Part shown: positions 44,130 through 55,275 of the stretch, piece after piece
Numbering within the stretch: position 1 is the first letter of the stretch
Layout: each line of letters begins with the position of its first letter
Assembly (NCBI RefSeq): GCF_020283565.1
Contig: NC_060059.1
Span: 33,220,838-33,284,837 of the forward strand
Direction: 5' to 3'
DNA length: 64,000 nucleotides
From: Trifolium pratense
Lineage: Eukaryota; Streptophyta; Magnoliopsida; Fabales; Fabaceae
Notes under the pieces: generated by a model
The model's input: the letters and a program-made list of their open reading frames with translations, nothing else
Databases searched by the model: none
What the model was told of the DNA's origin: nothing
Translations under genes and position numbers: made by a program

Positions 44130-46081
44130 AAATAACTATAATTTGATAACGATGACGACGACGATCAAAGAAACCGAGGAAATGCATACAATCCTCCAAG
44201 GCAGATGCAAAACTTAGACAATGCTCTTATTGATCAACCCTCTCGTGTTTTGCTCCATGACAATCTGACACTTCTAGTGAATGCGGGGATGCAGGGATAC
44301 ATAAAGGGATGGTATTTTACACCAAAAAGGAATGTGTCGAAGCAATCAAAACATGACACATCAATCAATCACGTCATTATAGTATTGATAAATCTGATAC
44401 ATCCAGGTATGTCATTAAATGTGATAAACCACCGTGTGAATTTTTCTTGAGAGCGGAAAAAAGCAAGAAACCGAGCTTTGGGGGATTGCCACTATCAGTA
44501 ACAGCCACACTTGCATATCTGCTGGTATGTCTCAAGATCATTGCAGGCTTGACACTGATCTGATATGCTCAAACATTTTGCCACTGTTGCAAAATAACCT
44601 AGCCCTTCCGATCAAGTTTATAATTGGTCACATAAGAGACAAATTCAACTACATCATCATGTATCGAAAGGCCTGGAATGCAATAAATAAGGCGATCGAA
44701 CAAATTTATGGAAACTGGGCGGATTCACATCGCGATCTTCCACAATAGTTGATGGTAATGGAAAAATGGCTTCTTGGGACCATTATCAGGTTCGATACAA
44801 GTCCAACACCCATTAAGCATCAAGTCTTTTTCGAGCGTTTGTTTTGGGCTTTCAAACCGTGCATCCAAGGATTTGCACATTGCAAGCCAATTGTGCAAGT
44901 TGATGAAACGTGGCTATATGGAAAGTATAAGGGGACATTGTTGTTGGTCGTCGCCCAGGATGGAAACACTCATTTTCCATGTGGCATTCGCAATTTTGGA
45001 AGGGGAAACAAAGGATGCATGAAACTTCTTTTTTTAAAATATATGCATAATTTCAGATAGACACGCATCTATTAAAAGTGCTTATGAAAACCCTTCAAAT
45101 GGATGGAATGACACTTCCTTGCATGTCTATTGCATTCGACACGTCGCACATAATTTCAAGAGGGCAATCAAAAATAGAAAACTTCGGAAATTTGGTGTTA
45201 GTAAATATCTAAAATTATCTAAAGTTTTTCTACAATTTTAGTTGCCCATATCATATTAAACTGAACACTTTTTTTTTCATTTTCAATATAGGGTATGCAC
45301 CAAGCGAAGCTTCATTCATGTACTGGCGGCATAAGATTGCGCAGAAAAGTCTAGCGGCTTTAGAGTGAGTTGATAATCTCTCGAAACAAAAATGGACGCA
45401 AGCATACGATGGAGGTATTAGGTGGGGTCACATGACAAGTAATCTTGTCGAGGCAATGAACTCAGTGTTTAAGGACATCCGCGGCCTACCGATCACAGCT
45501 TTGGTCCAAGCAACCTACTATAGGCTGGGGAAACTTTTTGCAAAACGAGGAAAACAGTCAGCAGCTGTGTAACTGTGTTAGCTTCTGGTCAGCAGTATAC
45601 TGAAGCGTGCCAGGAAAGGATTTTAGATGCAGTGGGTAAGTCAAACTCATGTGTAGTCACCGAGTTTGATCGGCAAAATTATACTTTCTCAGTGGAGGAA
45701 ACTGAGGATCCCCGTGAAGGCCGAAAAATGGATCATTTTCAGGTACACTTGAAAGAAAAGTTGTGCGACTGTGGAAAGTTTCAAGCTTTACATTTACCTT
45801 GTTCGCATGTTATTGCTGCATGTAATCGTGCTAACATTTCATATGAAGCATTCATTGATAACGTGTACAGAGTTGGCACTGTAAATGATGTGTATGACGA
45901 GGCCTTCCCGGTAGTTCGAAGCAAGAGTTTGTGGCCCAATTATGTAGGTGACGTTGTTTGCCCTCGCGCCGAAATGAAAAGAACCAAGAGAGGACGTCTG
46001 AAAAAGACACGCATTAAAATTGAAATGGACGAATTCGAAATTAGGACATTCTTGATAGTTATGACCCGACATCCGACATAA
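44130..46081 (+). pseudogene. MURA-type MULE transposase, left arm
   Basis: Starting near an Asp-rich stretch (about 44137), the frames cover the MuDR N-terminal region (DNALIDQPSRVLL), then DLICSNILPLL, the DDE-type core beginning PIVQVDETWLYGKYKG (Glu replaces Gly seen in the right arm), SDRHASIKSAYE-type sequence near 45060, and the SWIM zinc finger (CxCx(n)CxH, about residues 66-82 of the frame at 45575-46081). A short intron lies at about 45200-45291. Stops at 44746 and 45366 and a frameshift near 45570 disable it. The conserved C-terminal end is basic. Confidence 0.82.
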
Positions 46082-46102
46082 GCCACAACAGTACTCTTTT
46101 TT

Positions 46103-48030
46103 TCGAATTCGTCCATTTCAGTTCTAATGCGTGTCGTTTTCGGACGTCCTCTCTTGGTTCTTTTCATATCGGTGCGGGGGCAAACAACGCCACCTACGCT
46201 TCAAACTACCGGGAAGGCCTCGTCATACACAACATTTACGGTGCCAACTCTGTACATGTCATCAATGAATGCTTGATATGAAATGTTAACACGATTACAT
46301 GCAGCAATAACATGCGAACAAAGCAAATGTAAAGCCTGAAACTTTCCACAGTCGCACATCTTTTCTTTCAAGTGTATCTGAAAATGATCCATTGGTCGGC
46401 CTTCACGGGGATCCTCAGTTTCCTCCACTGAGAAAGTATAATTTTGCAGATCAAACTCGGTGACTCCACATGAGTTTGACTTACCCACTGCATCTAAAAT
46501 CCTATCCTGGCACGCTTCAGTATACTGCTGACCAGAAGCTAACACAGTTGCTGACTGTTTTCCTCGTTTTGCAAAAAGTTTCCCCGGCCTATAGTAGGTT
46601 GCTTGGACCAAAGCTGTGATCGGCAGGCCGCGGATATCCTTGAACACTGAGTTCATTGCCTCGGCAAGATTACTTGTCATGTGACCCCACCTAATACCTT
46701 CATCGTATGCTTGCGTCCATTTTTGTTTCGGGAGATTATCAACCCACTCAAAGCCGCCAGACTTTTCTACGCAATCTTATACCGTTAGTACATGAATGAA
46801 GCCTCGCTTGGTGCATACCCTATATTGAAAATTAAAAAAAAAAAAGTGTTCAGTTTAATATGGTATGAGCAACTAAAATTTTAGAAAAACTTTAGATAAT
46901 TTTAGATATTTACCCATATTAACACCAAATTTCCGAAGTTTTCTGTTTTTTATTGCCCTTTTGAAATTCTGCGCGATGTGTCGAATGCAATAGACATGCG
47001 AGGAAGTGTCATTCCATCCATTTGAAGGGTTTTCATAAGCACTTTTGATAGATGCGTGCCTATCTGAAATCATGCATATATTTTCTTGTGGAGTTACATT
47101 CTCTCTCAAATGTTTAAAAAAAGAAGTTTCATGCATCCTTCGTTTCCCCTTCCATAATTGCGAATGCCACATGGAAAATGAGTGTTTCCATCTTGGGCGA
47201 CGGCCAACAACAACGTCCCCTTATACTTTTGATATAGCCATGTTCCATCAACTTGCACAATTGGCTTGCAATGTGCAAATCCGTGGATGCACGGTTTGAA
47301 AGCCCAAAACAAACGCTCAAAAAACACTTGATGCTGAATGGGTGTTGGACTTGTCTCGAACCTGATAATGGTCCCAGGAAGCCATTTTTCCATTACCATC
47401 AACCACTGTGGAAGATCGCGATATAAATCCACCCAGTTTCCATAAATTTGTTCTATCGCCTTATTTATTGCATTACAGGCCTTTCGATATGTGATGGTGT
47501 AGTTGAATTTGTCTCTTATGTGACCAATTATAAACTTGACCGGGAGGGCTAGGTTATTTCGCAACAGTGGCAAAATGTTTGAGCATATCAGATCACTATC
47601 AAGCCAGCGATGGTCTTGCGACATACCCAACAAATACGCAAGTGTGGCTGTTTTCGATAGTGGCAATCCCCCAAAGCTCGGTTTTTTTACTTTTTGCCGC
47701 TCTCAAGAAAAATTCACACGGTAGTTTATCATATTTAATGACATACCTGGATGTATCAGATTTATCAATACTATAATAACGTGATTGATTGATGTGACAT
47801 GTTTTGATTGCTTCCACACATTCCTTTTTGGTGTAAAATATCATCCATTTATGTATCCCCACATTCACTGGAAGTGTCAAATTGTCATAGAGCAAAACAC
47901 GAGAATGTTGATCAATAAGAGCATTCTCTAAGTTTTGCATGTTCCTCGGAGGATTGTATGCATTTCCTCGGTTTCTTTGATCATCGTCGTCATTGTCGTC
48001 GTCATCGTTGTCGTTATCAAATTATAGTTA
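46103..48030 (-). pseudogene. MURA-type MULE transposase, right arm
   Basis: Same order as the left-arm copy, on the minus strand: Asp-rich start (about 48010), MuDR N-terminal domain (SRYYSIDKSDTSRYVIKYDK and ENSHTC, 47940-47599), core with PIVQVDGTWLYQKYKGTLLL (47666-47106), MISDRHASIKSAYENP (47172-46873), an intron near 46820-46910, MTSNLAEAMNSVFKDIRGLP and a SWIM finger CxCx(n)CxH (46680-46201). It is better preserved than the left arm but has frameshifts near 47650 and 47130 and lesions after 46201. MULE transposases are DDE recombinases; here Asp of DGTWL and Asp of SDRH are visible. Confidence 0.85.
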
Positions 48031-48119
48031 TTTTTATAACTATAGTTATATTATGAGTTATTTTTTTTTGTATTTTTTTCATAAATTTCCGAATGGTAAT
48101 ATTTTTATACTTATACTTA

Positions 48120-48500
48120 TATATGTAGGACAAGAAGGCTTTGAAAGTGCGCGTTCAGTGTCGATTTGTCGAACCAAATCTTGCAATAATACCACTCTTG
48201 GAAGAATGTGGTTTTGGTTATGTCGTCCGCATGCAAAACTGTCAGGTTGATTGACACTTAATTACAGCTATGTTATAAATCCACCCGCCGAGAGGCCATT
48301 GACCGTTAAACACAACGTGGGCTCAAGGTCAAGGTTCGACGTCGGCTCCGGTGGAACACGCCTCTCCAACAACACAAGTTAGAAATTTTCTTGGAGTGAA
48401 TGAGAATAATCCAGACTAGGACAACGAGGATGAAAAATTATTTGGACTTGGACTTCGATCTCGTAATCGTCCCCCTTGTGGCACCGGTGGACACATGTAG
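48120..48500 (+). pseudogene. PMD gene remnant, right arm
   Basis: Plus strand: QDKKALKVRVQCRFVE, then IIPLLEECGFGYVVRMQNCQ, then HLITAML (one stop where the left arm has Trp), and after the same internal deletion a tail DNEDEKLFGLGLRSRNRPPC ending GTGGHM and a stop. It matches the left-arm remnant in layout. Confidence 0.65.
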
Positions 48501-48641
48501 TTTTAGTGTGTATTATTAGTACTATTTTAATAAAATATATTCGCAATGTATATATTTATTTTAATTTTTTTCATAATAATGTTTAGTTTTATTAATTATT
48601 ATTATTCTTTAAAAAATATTAAAAAAGGCCATTTTTGGCCA

Positions 48642-48684
<43 letters not shown>

Positions 48685-48959
48685 GTTGCCGTGTTGTCTC
48701 CAAATAGACGAAAATGAACGGAAAACAAGGCAGTCAATGGAGTGGCTGCAAATTCCGCCATCAATATTGACATGGCGTGACTGCGAATTCCGCCATCCAT
48801 ATACACATGGCGTGAACCTCGATTCCGCCATCTTCCAAGACATGCACGCGACAGATTTTGTCCCCAAACAGGGGTATTGTAGAAATATTTTTGAAAACGG
48901 GGTATTACGGAAATAAACGAAAAAAGTGGAGATACAGGGAGAAAAAAATCTAACATTTT

Positions 48960-50560
48960 TAGTATATTTTGATTTTTTTTATTTTGATATCTCAAATTTA
49001 ACGTTCACTGGTATATTCTAAAAGATTAAATAAGTTATTAAAGAATATTTAGATGAGATAACGCGAGTCATTCTTAGCTTAATTAATGCAACGAGTTCAA
49101 TCTCTAGCTTCGACATGCAACAACATTATAACCATGGATAAAAAATTTAAATTTTAACAGATTAAAAGTCTTAATTAATGTAAAGTATTTAAGGACCAAA
49201 ATGTGCAGAATTTTTTTTCTATAAAGACTAAAATAAAAATTGAAAATATTTATAAATATAAAAAATTGTTGTAACCATATTCTAAAATATTGTTGTAATC
49301 GGCTTAACTTCACTTATGTCATCTTCGCTAAAACAACGCAAATAAAACATAAATAAATAAGGAAAAATAAAAATCTATCTACCTTCAACAAAGTTTTCTT
49401 AGCATTTCAATAACAGAAACAGAACATGTACCTTTGATAGCAGAAGTATTGTTTTGTCTCATTTCTTTGCCCATTCTGAAATCTCCAAATCCTACAATAT
49501 AAACAAGGGTCCGTTTAGAATGGACAAAAACATGAATTGCTCCATCTTGGGCAAATGCATGTGAATCATTAGATTAAGTATACTAGAAGATCTTATGATA
49601 TACTCTCTCTACCATATAATATCCTCTTATTTTGTTCCACTTCCACCTTTATTCTCTCTCATGACATCTCTTTGCTCATAGATCTTTATTGTCTCTTCTC
49701 TCTCTCTCATCTTATTCCAATTCCAGAATATTTCCATGAATGTGTGGCTTGGTAACCCAAAGATCACTCACAAAACAAAAAACAAATACAACTCTTATAA
49801 AATTTAGAAATCTTCCATCTTTTGAAAATTTGGATAAAAACAGTAATATAAATTGAAGTTAAAAAATCTGGAAAACATAGAAAATAAATCGATTTGTTTT
49901 TTGTCTTCCCATGCTTTCGTGAACCTTGAGAAAGGTAGATCGAGAAAGAGAAGGGGAAGAGAGTAGCTTCCATAGATGGAAGGTTGAAGAAGGTGGAAGA
50001 ACAAAGACACTATCTAGTTAGGAACAATTTTTCCAGTAAAACAAAAGACATGGTTGTTTGTTGGTGTGTTGGATGAATAAATAAAAACTAATTATTCTAG
50101 CAGGTGAAAGTAGAATACACTACTATGTTGTTCAAGTTGAGAAAAATTGGTCCATAATGGACCAAAACTTCAATGGGTCCATATTATACGGAACCTATAA
50201 ACAATGTTAAGAGATTATGACACAATTCAATGTTGTCTATGACATGAAGAACAAGGAAGCAATACCCCCTCAACGGTCCATTTTTCACCGCTCTTTTACT
50301 GTTGAATATTTATGTTACATAGCCGTTGAAACAAAACAACTACCAGTGGTTTAATTTGAAATTTTGAATTGAATTCATGTGAGGCAACAGACTAATGATA
50401 TCTACCGTCCATTTTACCATGTCATTGATCCTAGGCTTTCATCCAATGGGTCTTGTAAGTAGTTGAGGCATGCAAGTAATTAATAGTCAGCATACCAACT
50501 CCAAGCATTAAATGTGGTGGTGCTTTGAGCTATGCATTGAACGACTTAAAATTAAGGAGG
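48960..50560. other. AT-rich intergenic DNA with a possible SINE fragment
   Basis: Near 49050-49135, ACGCGAGTCATTCTTAGC and GAGTTCAATCTC resemble the head of the SINE-like family at 8370 and 53300. Otherwise I see no gene; a few phrases such as GGTCCGTTTAGAATGG suggest old MITE debris. Confidence 0.4.
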
Positions 50561-50565
50561 CTCAA

Positions 50566-51000
50566 CTTTTAGCTATTTGGTAAAATTAAGCTATAAGTTA
50601 GTTTATAGCTGATAAATTAGCTTATAGCTGAAAAGATAGCTTATAGTTGATAGCTGAAAAATTAGCTGATTGAAATTAAAGTGTTTGGTAAAATTAACTT
50701 TTTAAATAATTGATAAATATAAAAAGACATAAAAGGACATATTTATTTGTAGTGGATAGTTTTTTTTAGTGGGTAGTTTTTTATTTTATAAAAAATAATA
50801 AAATTAAATTAAAGGTTAAAAATGAAAAAAACTGTAAAAAACTATAAGCTATAAGTTCAAACGCTACTTAAAATAACATCTCAAAAAAAGCTATAAGCTC
50901 GTGAGAAAAACTTTTTACCAAACACTTTTATTTTTTTCAAACAAGCTTATAAGCTAGTCCAATAAGCTATAAGCTAGTTTATTGGAATTACCAAACGGTA
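50566..51000. mobile_element. hAT-like MITE rich in AGCTATAAGCT
   Basis: The left end TTTGGTAAAATTAAGCTATAA is mirrored imperfectly by the right end (TTATTGGAATTACCAAA). AGCTATAAGCT and AGCTTATAGCT words recur through both sides, making the whole element partly palindromic. No TSD was resolved. Confidence 0.55.
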
Positions 51001-51110
51001 AAAAGTAGTTTATGTAAATATAAGTTTCTTTGAAATTTTTAGAATTAATTGGTTTTCATGTTTTGTTTTTTATATATATAAAACCACAATTTAAAGAAGT
51101 GTTCTTTTTA

Positions 51111-51414
51111 GACTTAATTAATAAAATGGTCCCTTAAAGACATTTTTGGTTTCATATTGGTCTCTTAAAGAAAAAAAGGTCTAAATAGGTCCCTTAAAGA
51201 AAAAAAGGTCCGAATAGGTCCCTTAAAGACATCTCCGTTAATCCGTTTGGTCCTATTTAGACCTCTTTTTAGGGACCAAACTGATTAACGAAGATGTCTT
51301 TAAGGGACCTATTCGGACTTTTTTTTCTTTAAGGGACCTATTTGAACCTTTTTTTCTTTAAGGGACCAATCTGAAACCAAAAATATCTTTAAGGGACCAT
51401 TTTATTAATTAAGC
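51111..51414. mobile_element. Foldback MITE with GGTCCCTTAAAG repeats
   Basis: The left arm (51111-51250) contains four GGTC(C/T)CTTAAAGA words, and the right arm (51270-51414) contains their complements in mirrored order. The outer ends are ACTTAATTAATAAAATGGTC and the mirror ending in CTTAATTAATAAAATGG on the other strand. The arms are nearly perfect for some 140 bases. Confidence 0.85.
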
Positions 51415-51641
51415 CTTCTTTTTAAGTGAACTAGTGACTTTAATTTTAAAGTTCGTTGAAATTTCCAACCGATCTAAGAAAAAGTTAAAAATAATGTAAA
51501 ACAAAATATTATTTGATGTTTTTTAATCTTCTTTTGTGAAAACTTTTTTCAAAACCAAAATGCAGATATAAATTTTGGGACACAATATGGTTACTTGTTA
51601 GTTATCTTGAGGATTCTAGTCTCTAGATGCTTCCGGCATAA

Positions 51642-52103
51642 GTTATGGTGCATAAGCAAGGCTTATGCACACCATGCATAAGTATCTCAGATTGCTTAGC
51701 GCGCCCCCTAGTTTGTTTAATGCACCCCCTATATTGCTTAGCGTACCCCCCAGATTGCTTATCGCGCCCCCAAAATACTTAGCGTGCCACCCAAATTGCT
51801 AAGCGCACCCCCCACCCCCAACATAAATAACACAAAACCATTCCACAAGCAGAATGATTTTGAATTACAACCCTCTAAAACCATTCGACAGTAAAAATGG
51901 TTTTGGCATTATAAGTACATCTAATCTGAAACCATTCCACAACAAAAATGGATTTGGGGGGCGTGCGAGAAAATTTGGGGGGTGCGTGAAAAAAAAATGG
52001 AGGCGCACGAGAGAATTTGGGGGTGCGCTAAGTATATGGGGGGCGCTAAGCAATTTTCATTATTTATACATGGTGCATAAGGAAAAAGCTTATGCACCAT
52101 AAC
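51642..52103. mobile_element. Foldback MITE with GC-rich tandem motifs in its arms
   Basis: The ends are GTTATGGTGCATAAGC and its mirror. In the left arm a unit of about 24 bases, GATTGCTTAGCGCGCCCCC and variants, repeats six or seven times (51690-51815). The right arm carries mirrored but more diverged units (51950-52060). The middle is AT-rich with two copies of AAACCATTC(C/G)ACA-type sequence. Confidence 0.75.
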
Positions 52104-52129
52104 CACTCCCGATGCTTCTTATATTAAAA

Positions 52130-53080
52130 TTGTTGTGAATTCGTCGTGATAAAATCACTTCAATAAATACTTGTGTGAAGCAAATAAATCAAACAATCAA
52201 AATAAAGAGGATTGAGATAATAGTAATTCAAACAAAAATAACCGAGCAAAGGAGAAAGAAAACAAGAGAAAAAAAACACAATATTATTTACCCAGTTCGG
52301 TCCAAAGATGACCTACTCTGTGAGAGAGCAGCTCTATGTTCCACTAATCAAATATAGTACCTTTAAGAGGGTTACAAGAATCGGTCTTCAAACTTAACTC
52401 TACCCTTATCCTGAATCTCTTCCCGTGGCCAAAATACTTAATTTGATATAGTCTTCAATAATCTTTTGCCCAACCCTAGAATTATAGACAACCCCTCTTG
52501 TTTCTCTCTAAAATTCTAGCCTTTGTGTTGGTGGCAAATCCTTATTTTTCCTTTTCACTCTTGTTTTTCTCTGGAACAACCTCTATTTATAGAAAAATAT
52601 AATCCTTCAAACTAGCAACAAATATGCTTTGATTCGAAACAAAATCAAAATATATCTTCTTTAAATCTTTTGTGCATGCACCGGTGCATACTAGTCATAC
52701 ACCGGTTCAAATTATCCTCAGACTCCCAGCCTTCACGCTTTGTATCGGTTCAAACCCTTCTTGTATTGGTACAAGGTTCTCTTGAGTTTCTTACCTTTGC
52801 TCCGTGAACCGGTGCATTCTGAATATGCACCGGTTCATTCTTTTCTAGCCTGCTTGCACCGGTTCAATTGCAACATGCACCGGTTGACCAGACTTCATCC
52901 TGATTTTAAGTTAATGATAAGTCTCTTTAGAATACTTGTTTCTTGTTTTATGCTTTTTGATTAAGCTTGATTGTGCCTATGATTTTATATGTTCTTGATG
53001 GCAATATATAATCCTTCAAACAAATTAAAAGATAATGTATATGTATGTTTGAATAAAAGTCCTAACAAACCTATAGACAA
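52130..53080 (-). mobile_element. Probable LTR-retrotransposon LTR (solo or fragment)
   Basis: The block contains CCCAGTTCGGTCCAAAGATG and CTACTCTGTGAGAGAGCAGC, phrases I associate with legume LTRs, plus a cluster of CACCGGT motifs and no coding sequence. Ends and TSD were not resolved. Orientation is a guess. Confidence 0.45.
52675..52895. repeat. Cluster of CACCGGTT/GCACCGGTGCA motifs
   Basis: ACCGGT occurs seven times within 200 bases (near 52681, 52703, 52808, 52829, 52858 and 52879, with related ATCGGTTCAAA at 52744), usually followed by TCA or TGCA. Spacing is irregular. Confidence 0.8.
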
Positions 53081-53678
53081 AAAGAAACTACCTAACAGAA
53101 AATGGGTGTTCTATACTTATGATTGAAATTAGGTGTTCAAGGAAAAACTTATAAGAACATATGCAACATCAGTATCTAAAGTAATGTGTCACTCTTTTAA
53201 TCTTTTCTACAATTATAAATGCTATGTGTCATGCAACAATTTCTTCTTAACAAGGTTTAGATGGACCAACCCAAAAACGCTTAGATGAAATGACACATGT
53301 CTCTTCTAGTTTAACGCTAAATTCGATCTCTGATTTGGGTATGCAGCAACGTTAAAACTCTTACAAAGTGTTTGCCGCTCATTTGGATCTTACAAAGCTG
53401 GAGTGATTAGTCTCTGCAGTTGCGCGCACAGGATACTGATTTACACAGGTTTACACAAAAACAAAAATTGAGTTTAGCGGCCATTGTTGAACTTGAAGTT
53501 AACCATGGTATATATACAATATACTTTGAGTGCTAATCACTGCCATTGTTACTTTGTGAATATTATTACACAAGCAACTTCTTTTTCAAACATAATTTTA
53601 ATAGGTCACTACACTCTCAAATCGAGTAGAGTACTAGTATCGTTTCTTGTTTGAAATAATATGATACCACAAGATCGA
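53081..53678. repeat. SINE-like repeat copy and intergenic DNA
   Basis: At 53300-53450 AATTCGATCTCTGATTTGGG, GTGTTTGCCGCTCATTTGG and CTCTGCAGTTGCGCGCACAG match the family at 8370-8710. The rest is intergenic and includes the 3' flank of the DC1 gene. Confidence 0.5.
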
Positions 53679-54847
53679 TCAAGTTCGCGACATCAATGAC
53701 CCCATGATCCCAGCAATAAGAACAGTTGGATCTCCTAAAACAGCAGACACAACAATCTGTACAGCCACTCCAGCCATCTCAGCATACTTCCTCACCTTCC
53801 CTTTGCTTCTTCCCCCGCCATTCTGTGCAGTGTGCAGACTACTCTTCAAACTCAGAGGAACCCCTGTTTCAATCATTGTTGCCATTGTTGTTGTTCTTCC
53901 GTTGCTTCGTCCAACGTAAATCTGATGCCAACTCTCCACAATCATCTCCCTTACACATGCTACATGCAGGTTATACTTCTTACATGACGACCTGTAATCA
54001 GGGACGGATCTAGAAATTATGTTACAAATACAAAAAAATAAACTCCCATATAAATTTGTGGTACTAAAAAAACATCATTTTTTAAAGTACAAATATACAT
54101 TGTAATATTTCTGTGCCACTTCATATTATGATTTTATCATTTTTCAACTTTATCCCTTCATTTTTGATTGATTAAATTTGCCTGCTACACAGTTATTAAA
54201 GGTGGGAGTATACTAAATTGACACCTGGTGTCAATACATCCTGTCTCTATATTATTATGTTAAACACAAAATTAGTGCAGCCGAATGCTACAACAAGTTT
54301 GTTATCAGATTCATCCTTACCTGTAACTCCAACTTCGTCCTTTTTGTCCACAACGCTGACATGGAGAACTCACTTTCCTATATAGATATAACTTCACTTC
54401 ACCGTGATCATCAAGTATCATTGGAAGCTTTGCGCAACATGGGTGAAGATCAAAACCACATGAAAAGCAGTGATAGACAAAACCGGTTACACTCTTTTCA
54501 CAGGCGTTGCAATAACGGGGTATGTCACCCGGCGGCTTTGACAGAAATTGGAAGCAACATTTTGGGTAGAAAGGGTGAAAAAGAGAAGGGGATGGAATTG
54601 AACAATGCATGTGAAGATCATAGTCACAAATGTTGCAATTGTAACGTGAGCCTATGCCAATTTCTTTGCAGCCATCACATTTGAATGGAAATTCGGAATA
54701 TTGGAATGTTAGTTTGTGTTTTGGATGGCTGAAATGAGATATCTCAGTGTATCTTTTTGTTGTGTTCATCATGGTTGTGTCTTTTGTATGAGAAAATTTG
54801 GCAATGGAATTGTCTTTTGTGTGAGAAAATTTTGCAATGGAATACAT
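53679..54847 (-). CDS. DC1-domain (C1-like zinc finger) protein
   Basis: Two exons, 54847-54321 and 53991-53679, joined by a GT-AG intron, give 279 residues. The first DC1 module starts HFSHPKHKLTF and has CDGCKEIGIGSRYNC and HMHC. The second has PRYCNACEKSVTGFVYHC, CGFDLHPCCAKLP. The third, CQRCGQKGRSWSYRSSCKKY followed by NLHVACV, is continuous only after splicing. The C-terminal segment is hydrophobic (VAVQIVVSAVLGDPTVLIAG), possibly membrane-associated. Cys and His ligands bind zinc. Plant-expanded DC1 proteins, including VACUOLELESS GAMETOPHYTES types, are linked to development and stress signalling; this member's role is unknown. The start at 54847 includes a duplicated 11-residue unit (IAKFSHTKDNS); a start at MMNTTKRY (54772) is possible. 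Confidence 0.9.
53992..54320 (-). other. Intron of the DC1 gene
   Basis: The donor is TTACAG|GTAAGG and the acceptor ATTACAG|GTCG on the minus strand. AGGGACGGATCTAG next to the acceptor is a common transposon-end phrase, so a small insertion may lie here, but its borders are unclear. Confidence 0.6.
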
Positions 54848-54904
54848 GATTTTTGATGATATGAAGGAGAAGAGGTGTGTGAGGAAATAAAATTTGTTAT
54901 ATGA

Positions 54905-54913
54905 ATTATATAT
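54905..54913 (-). promoter_or_regulatory. TATA box of the DC1 gene
   Basis: On the minus strand CATATATAATTCAT lies about 60 bases before the proposed start codon, followed by a pyrimidine-rich leader. Confidence 0.45.
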
Positions 54914-55144
54914 GATGGGGGTGAATCAAATTTAGCTTATGGTTCAAGCAATTGTAAAGGAAAATAGAGTTCATGGGAATTGGGAATCTCCACATATAAC
55001 AGAAAAGTCACAAGACATACAATTCTAATTTTCTCATACTCTTTGAAAATTATGAGATTTAGATTCTTTACCGTAGGAATACATTTTGAATTATTTTATG
55101 GTTGGATGAAAATTAAATTAGACAATTCATATTTAAAATTTTCA

Positions 55145-55275
55145 TCGAGCAGTCTCATAAGTACGACTCAGGGGTAGTTGTTGGAATGTTGATTTGCATG
55201 AGTTGGAGTTCGAATCCGAGATTCTCCACTTCTTCACACTTAAGGTGTGTGAGTCTAACAACTATATTTAACAGA
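55145..55275 (+). repeat. tRNA-derived SINE-like repeat
   Basis: GACTCAGGGGTAGTTG is a box-A-like segment and GGAGTTCGAATCCGAG a good box B about 40 bases on; GTGTGTGAGTCTAACAAC follows. It is related in layout to 9551-9690. No TSD was resolved. Confidence 0.5.

Larger units (their letters stand above)
43232..48957. mobile_element. Tail-to-tail palindrome of two Mutator-like elements
   Basis: The left arm (about 43232-46041) and right arm (about 46103-48957) are inverted copies of some 2.8 kb with a spacer near 60 bases. Each arm carries, from outside in, a CG-richer end (GACAAAATCTGTCGCGTGCA), a homopolymer (20 T on the left, about 30 A on the right), the C-terminal end and middle of a PMD gene pointing outward, and a MURA transposase pointing to the centre. 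Both transposases are broken, at different places. Arms differ by scattered substitutions and small indels. I did not find a flanking TSD. Confidence 0.88.

Noticed and set aside
48635..48916. 93-codon frame beginning in the poly-A run of the MULE right arm
   Set aside because: Starts with a homopolymer-coded Lys run and is a by-product of the element end; not conserved in the left arm.
53726..54013. Plus-strand frames opposite the DC1 second exon
   Set aside because: Antisense shadow of the spliced DC1 gene, whose zinc-binding modules are clear on the minus strand.
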